A stretch of 64,000 nt of DNA from Olsenella timonensis (GTDB taxonomy: Bacteria; Actinomycetota; Coriobacteriia; Coriobacteriales; Atopobiaceae): NCBI RefSeq assembly GCF_900119915.1, contig NZ_LT635455.1:1302001-1366000 (forward strand). The letters are read 5' to 3'. Of the stretch, positions 61,484 to 64,000 are shown in pieces; positions within the stretch are counted from its first letter, which is position 1; every line of letters starts with the position of its first letter. A program made the position numbers and the translations under genes. Below the pieces are notes generated by a model, which had not been told where the DNA came from, did not search any database, and saw nothing but the letters and a program-made list of their open reading frames with translations.

Positions 61484-61578
61484 GCTTCCTCCCTGTCGTG
61501 ACGGGGCCCGTGTCGAAAGTGAACTGCCTCCCATTTCTTGGACATGGAAATTGAAGTCCGAGGAATGGGAGGCTTTTT

Positions 61579-62094
61579 ATGGCATTGGATCTGAGATGCA
61601 GGCACGACGAGTCGCTCCGCCTCGAGGCCGCCCGGCTCCACGACGCGGGCCTCGGCCGCCGCGCGATCGGCGCCGCGCTTGGCGTGCCCCACGAGGCCGT
61701 GAGAAGATGGCTGGAGAAGTACAGGGCCGGCGGGACGGAGCTGCTCCTCAAGATGGGCGGGAAACAGGCGAGGTACGACTACGAGACCAAGGTCGCCGCG
61801 GCGCGCGCCGTGGTCGACGGCGGGATGGCCGGGCCCGAGGCGATGGAGCGCTTCGGCATCGCGAGCGCGACGCCGCTGAGGCAGTGGTGCAGGCTGTACC
61901 GCGAGGGCGGCGCCGAGGCGCTCAGGCCGAGGCCCAGGGGCAGGCCGAGGGGGTCCGGCGCGACGGGCGCGCCGAGGACCCGCGAGCAGGAGCTCGAGGA
62001 GCGCGTCCGCAAGCTCGAGGCGCAGGTGGCGTACCTAAAAAAATCGATAGCCCTGAAGGCGGAGCTGCGCTCCCGAGGCGGGAGAAGGCCCTAG
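61579..62094 (+). CDS. IS3-family transposase OrfA
   Basis: 171 residues. Two helix-turn-helix units (LHDAGLGRRAIGAALGVPHE near residue 22; ERFGIASATPLRQWCRLYRE near 92) that recognise the element ends, and a C-terminal leucine-zipper-like helix (EQELEERVRKLEAQVAYLKK). The frame passes over the seven-A run at 62037-62043 and stops at 62094. The longer fused product comes from ribosomes that slip back there. Confidence 0.9.
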   Translation: MALDLRCRHDESLRLEAARLHDAGLGRRAIGAALGVPHEAVRRWLEKYRAGGTELLLKMGGKQARYDYETKVAAARAVVDGGMAGPEAMERFGIASATPLRQWCRLYREGGAEALRPRPRGRPRGSGATGAPRTREQELEERVRKLEAQVAYLKKSIALKAELRSRGGRRP

Positions 62095-62954
62095 CGGTCG
62101 CCGAGCTTTCAGGGCTGGGGCACGACCTGGCCGACCTGCTGGAGGCCGCCGGCCTCGCCAGGTCCACGTACTATTACGCGCTCGCGCACCCCAAGGCCCC
62201 GACCAGGCCGGAGCTCCGGGACAGGGTCGCCGAGATCTTCGGGAGGCTCCCGAACGGCGTCGGCCACCGCCAGGTCGCGATGGAGCTGCGGGCCGTGGAC
62301 GGCGCCCGCGTAGCCGACAAGACCGTCCTCAAGATGATGCGCGAGATGGGCCTGCGCTGCGGCATCCGCCGCGAGACCGACTACCACAGGTACAACTCGT
62401 ACAGGGGCGTCGTCGGCGAGACCTTCGAGAACGTGCTCGGGCGCGACTTCTCCGCGGACGGCCCGTGGCAGAAGATGGGCACCGACGTCACCGAGTTCAG
62501 GCTCTCCTTCGGCAAGGCCTACCTCGCGCCGGTGTACGACTTCGGGAGCAAGGAGATCGTGGCGCACTCGATCTCGGAGCACCCCGACCTCGAGCAGCAG
62601 CGCGAGATGCTCTCCATGCTCGCGGAGGCCAAGCCCGGGTGGGCCAGCCCGGTCATGCAGACGGACATGGGCTGGCAGTACCAGCACGCCGAGTTCGTCG
62701 CCGCGCTCGAGGGGATGGGGATCGCCCAGAGCATGTCGCGCAAGGGCAACTGCATCGACAACGGCGCCACCGAGCAGGTGTTCGGGCACATCAAGGACGA
62801 GTTCCTCCGCGGGCGCGACTGGGACACGTTCGAGGAGTTCAAGGCGGACCTCGAGGCCTACATCCACCACTGGAACCACGTGAGGCGCCAGGTCAGGCTG
62901 AAGGGCCTGACCCCGGTGGAGTTCCGGGAGCAGGCCCTTCGGGAGGCCGCCTAG
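62037..62954 (+). CDS. IS3-family transposase OrfB (DDE integrase domain), made by -1 frameshift
   Basis: About 305 residues in the -1 frame relative to OrfA, entered at the run of seven A. After a HTH_21-type region (GHDLADLLEAAGLARSTYYY) comes the integrase core with the DDE residues: D in MGTDVTEFRLSFGK, D in VMQTDMGWQYQHAEF and E in NCIDNGATEQVFGHIKDE. It ends 41 bases before the right end of the element. No ribosome site supports separate synthesis, so the OrfAB fusion is the working transposase. Confidence 0.9.
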   Translation, partial: KKIDSPEGGAALPRREKALAVAELSGLGHDLADLLEAAGLARSTYYYALAHPKAPTRPELRDRVAEIFGRLPNGVGHRQVAMELRAVDGARVADKTVLKMMREMGLRCGIRRETDYHRYNSYRGVVGETFENVLGRDFSADGPWQKMGTDVTEFRLSFGKAYLAPVYDFGSKEIVAHSISEHPDLEQQREMLSMLAEAKPGWASPVMQTDMGWQYQHAEFVAALEGMGIAQSMSRKGNCIDNGATEQVFGHIKDEFLRGRDWDTFEEFKADLEAYIHHWNHVRRQVRLKGLTPVEFREQALREAA

Positions 62955-63066
62955 CGGTTATGATTTATCGCGTCCAAGTTTTGGGGCGCAGTTCAAAGCC
63001 GAGCCGGGGCCAGTGTAGCGCACCGTATCGTCGCCCGAGCGGGCTCGGAGAAGACGCCACCTCACC

Positions 63067-63309
63067 GTGGCATGCAAAACGCGCACCGGTGTGATGATTA
63101 TCCGTTTCTGCGCGCAAAACCTCCGCTCGTGCGACACACATTTCGTCCCTATCGTAGATTTGCTTTATATTTCTATGTCCTTTCCTGCGGAAACGCTGAA
63201 TATAAATTCCGGACATCTTCCCCAGAGCCCAAACAGCATCACACGAACGCTCGATTTGCGCCGCGAAACCTCGGAACATCACACGAGCAAGCATTTTGCG
63301 TGCCGCGAA
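63067..63309. repeat. Four-copy array of a ~32-bp motif, two on each strand
   Basis: Copies at 63067-63096 and 63105-63136 (minus) and at 63237-63268 and 63277-63309 (plus). Shared blocks in the plus orientation are CATCACACGA, then five to seven variable bases, then TTTTGCG and CCGCGAA. The pairs face each other across a 100-bp A/T-rich centre containing TTTCCTGCGGAAA, TTTATATT with AATATAAA, and ATGTCC with GGACAT. No gene is seen in 62996-63410. Confidence 0.75.
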
Positions 63310-63353
63310 GGTCGACGACAACGAGCGCGCCCCGAAACAGGGCACCCAGACGC

Positions 63354-63389
63354 GTGGCGGGCCGCCGGGATAACCCGGCGGCCCGCCAC
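63354..63389 (-). terminator. Hairpin terminator of the surface-protein gene
   Basis: Perfect 16-bp stem GTGGCGGGCCGCCGGG and its complement, with a 4-base loop, 21 bases past the gene. No U-run, but the stem is strong. Confidence 0.7.
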
Positions 63390-63410
63390 GGGAAGGAACA
63401 AACTCACGCG

Positions 63411-63836
63411 TTAGCGCGTCTGACGCAGCCGCACGGCGCCGACAACGGCGGCGACGCCGGCAACGCATGCCACGATGGGCACCACGTAGTTGGATGTGTC
63501 ACCAGTCGCGGGGATGCCGCCGTCTGCGGGCATGTCGGTCGAGGGAGCGGTTGAACCGGCGGGATGCTTGGCACCGCAGTTCCTGCAGACGCCGTCAACA
63601 AAGTCGTGGCCCGTGGCGGGGATGGCTGCCTCGGACGTGGCGGTGTACTCGGTGCCGTCGAGCTCCACCGTCCCGGTGTAGAGCATGACGCCCGGCTCGG
63701 TGCAGGTGGGCTTCACCTTGACGGTGGCGGTGGGCACTGTCTCGCGCTCCTCGACGTGGGAGGCGTTGCGCTCGCAGGTGAACGTGGCAACGAAGCGCTC
63801 GCCGTCGGCGGACCAGCCCCACTCGGGCTCGGCGCA
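63411..63836 (-). CDS. LPXTG-type surface protein, C-terminal part
   Basis: 142 codons readable; the 5' part is missing at about 63836. It contains one adhesin-like repeat (WGWSADGERFVATFTCERNA, then VPTATVKVKPTCTEPG) and the cysteine pair GHDFVDGVCRNCGAKH. A Pro/Thr/Ser-rich stretch leads to the sortase signal IPATGD, a membrane helix (YVVPIVACVAGVAAVVGAV) and the positive tail RLRQTR. It would be attached to the cell wall by sortase. No start codon with a ribosome site is found before the break, where plus-strand coding sequence begins. Confidence 0.75.
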   Translation of the reverse strand, partial: CAEPEWGWSADGERFVATFTCERNASHVEERETVPTATVKVKPTCTEPGVMLYTGTVELDGTEYTATSEAAIPATGHDFVDGVCRNCGAKHPAGSTAPSTDMPADGGIPATGDTSNYVVPIVACVAGVAAVVGAVRLRQTR

Positions 63837-64000
63837 TGGCAGAGGAGGGCTATCTCGCGACGTATCTGGAGGGGCTAGACCTCTCCCAGGGCGGCTCCGT
63901 GCGCATCGGGCTCGTCCTGTTCGGGACGACCGAGGAGGGCGCGCACACCATTCTGCCCCTCACGCCGTATGACGAGGATCACCTCGACGCCATTACTGAC
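63836..64000 (+). CDS. Fragment of VWA-domain protein, open to window edge
   Basis: 55 codons open to the last base. The translation begins MAEEGYLATYLEGLDLSQGG and continues VRIGLVLFGTTEEGAHTILP, LTPYDEDHLDAITD. The RIGLVLFG strand and the following PLT..DEDHLDAI helix are typical of von Willebrand factor A domains, common in the N-terminal half of LPXTG pilins and adhesins. There is no ribosome site before the ATG, so the fragment likely belongs to a longer frame interrupted at this point. Confidence 0.55.
   Translation, partial: MAEEGYLATYLEGLDLSQGGSVRIGLVLFGTTEEGAHTILPLTPYDEDHLDAITD

Larger units (their letters stand above)
61520..62995 (+). mobile_element. IS3-family insertion sequence, intact, 1476 bp
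   Basis: Terminal inverted repeats run from 61520 (TGAACTGC, then CCCA and CTTGGAC) and back from 62995 (same blocks in reverse complement), agreeing at 19 of 24 positions. A 3-bp direct repeat AAG flanks both ends (61517-61519 and 62996-62998), as IS3 elements produce on insertion. It carries orfA and orfB in different frames joined by a run of seven A. No stops or deletions are seen, so it looks active and recent. Confidence 0.9.

Overview
The window is high-GC DNA, dense with protein genes and written on both strands. WhiA, RapZ, separate hisI and hisE genes, a fused molybdenum hydroxylase, FemX, an LtaS-like enzyme and a sortase-type surface protein suggest a Gram-positive actinobacterium. 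My best guess is the Coriobacteriia (Olsenella/Atopobium-like). This is inferred from gene content; there is no rRNA gene in the window to confirm it.

Layout. 1-4052: the 5' part of an ECF-type ATPase gene, then a two-gene xanthine-dehydrogenase-like molybdenum hydroxylase. 4072-8945: an acetyltransferase, a heterodimeric ABC exporter pair, a hairpin plus tandem repeat, and a MIF-like tautomerase. 9083-14851 (minus): a PTS operon (PRD regulator, EIIA, EIIB, EIIC of the ascorbate/Ula type) followed by two SIS-domain proteins behind an internal terminator. 15013-18346: a small membrane protein, a GGQ release-factor-like protein and an LTA-synthase-like enzyme. 18489-23647: an ABC ATPase remnant, an ECF sigma factor with a DUF4179 partner, a PadR/DUF1700 operon with a palindromic operator, and an XRE regulator. 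24025-33367: five tRNA genes (Val, Gly, Cys, Gly, Leu), iscS-mnmA-ybaK, and a SpoIIE phosphatase with a STAS/HATPase fusion. 33560-39450: a complete oligopeptide ABC operon. 39626-43362: secG, tpiA, pgk and gap. 43576-47351: rapZ-whiA and a DeoR/oxidoreductase pair. 47549-51186: femX-uvrC-nanE. 51291-58494: a cell-envelope neighbourhood with an aberrant tRNA-Thr-like gene, a polytopic membrane protein, an ATP-grasp ligase, a DegT-type PLP enzyme, MurJ and an NlpC/P60 protein. 58594-61483: hisF-hisI-hisE and an iron-sulfur aldo/keto reductase. 61520-62995: an intact IS3-family insertion sequence. 62996-64000: a four-copy convergent repeat array and the pieces of an LPXTG/VWA surface protein lying head to head.

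How the genes work together. The strongest theme is the cell envelope between 47.5 and 58.5 kb. FemX uses aminoacyl-tRNA to build peptidoglycan bridges. Only 104 bp from its start codon, on the other strand, is a self-contained promoter-tRNA-terminator unit. That tRNA keeps threonine identity elements but has lost features needed for EF-Tu binding and decoding. It is a good candidate for a dedicated non-ribosomal tRNA, as known for staphylococcal FemX. The ATP-grasp ligase, PLP enzyme, lipid II flippase MurJ and peptidoglycan hydrolase nearby fit the same theme. Several non-coding structures look worth pursuing: two 52-nt hairpin units with a compensatory change between tpiA and secG, two copies of a 75-78-bp palindromic element, and the motif array at 63.1-63.3 kb.
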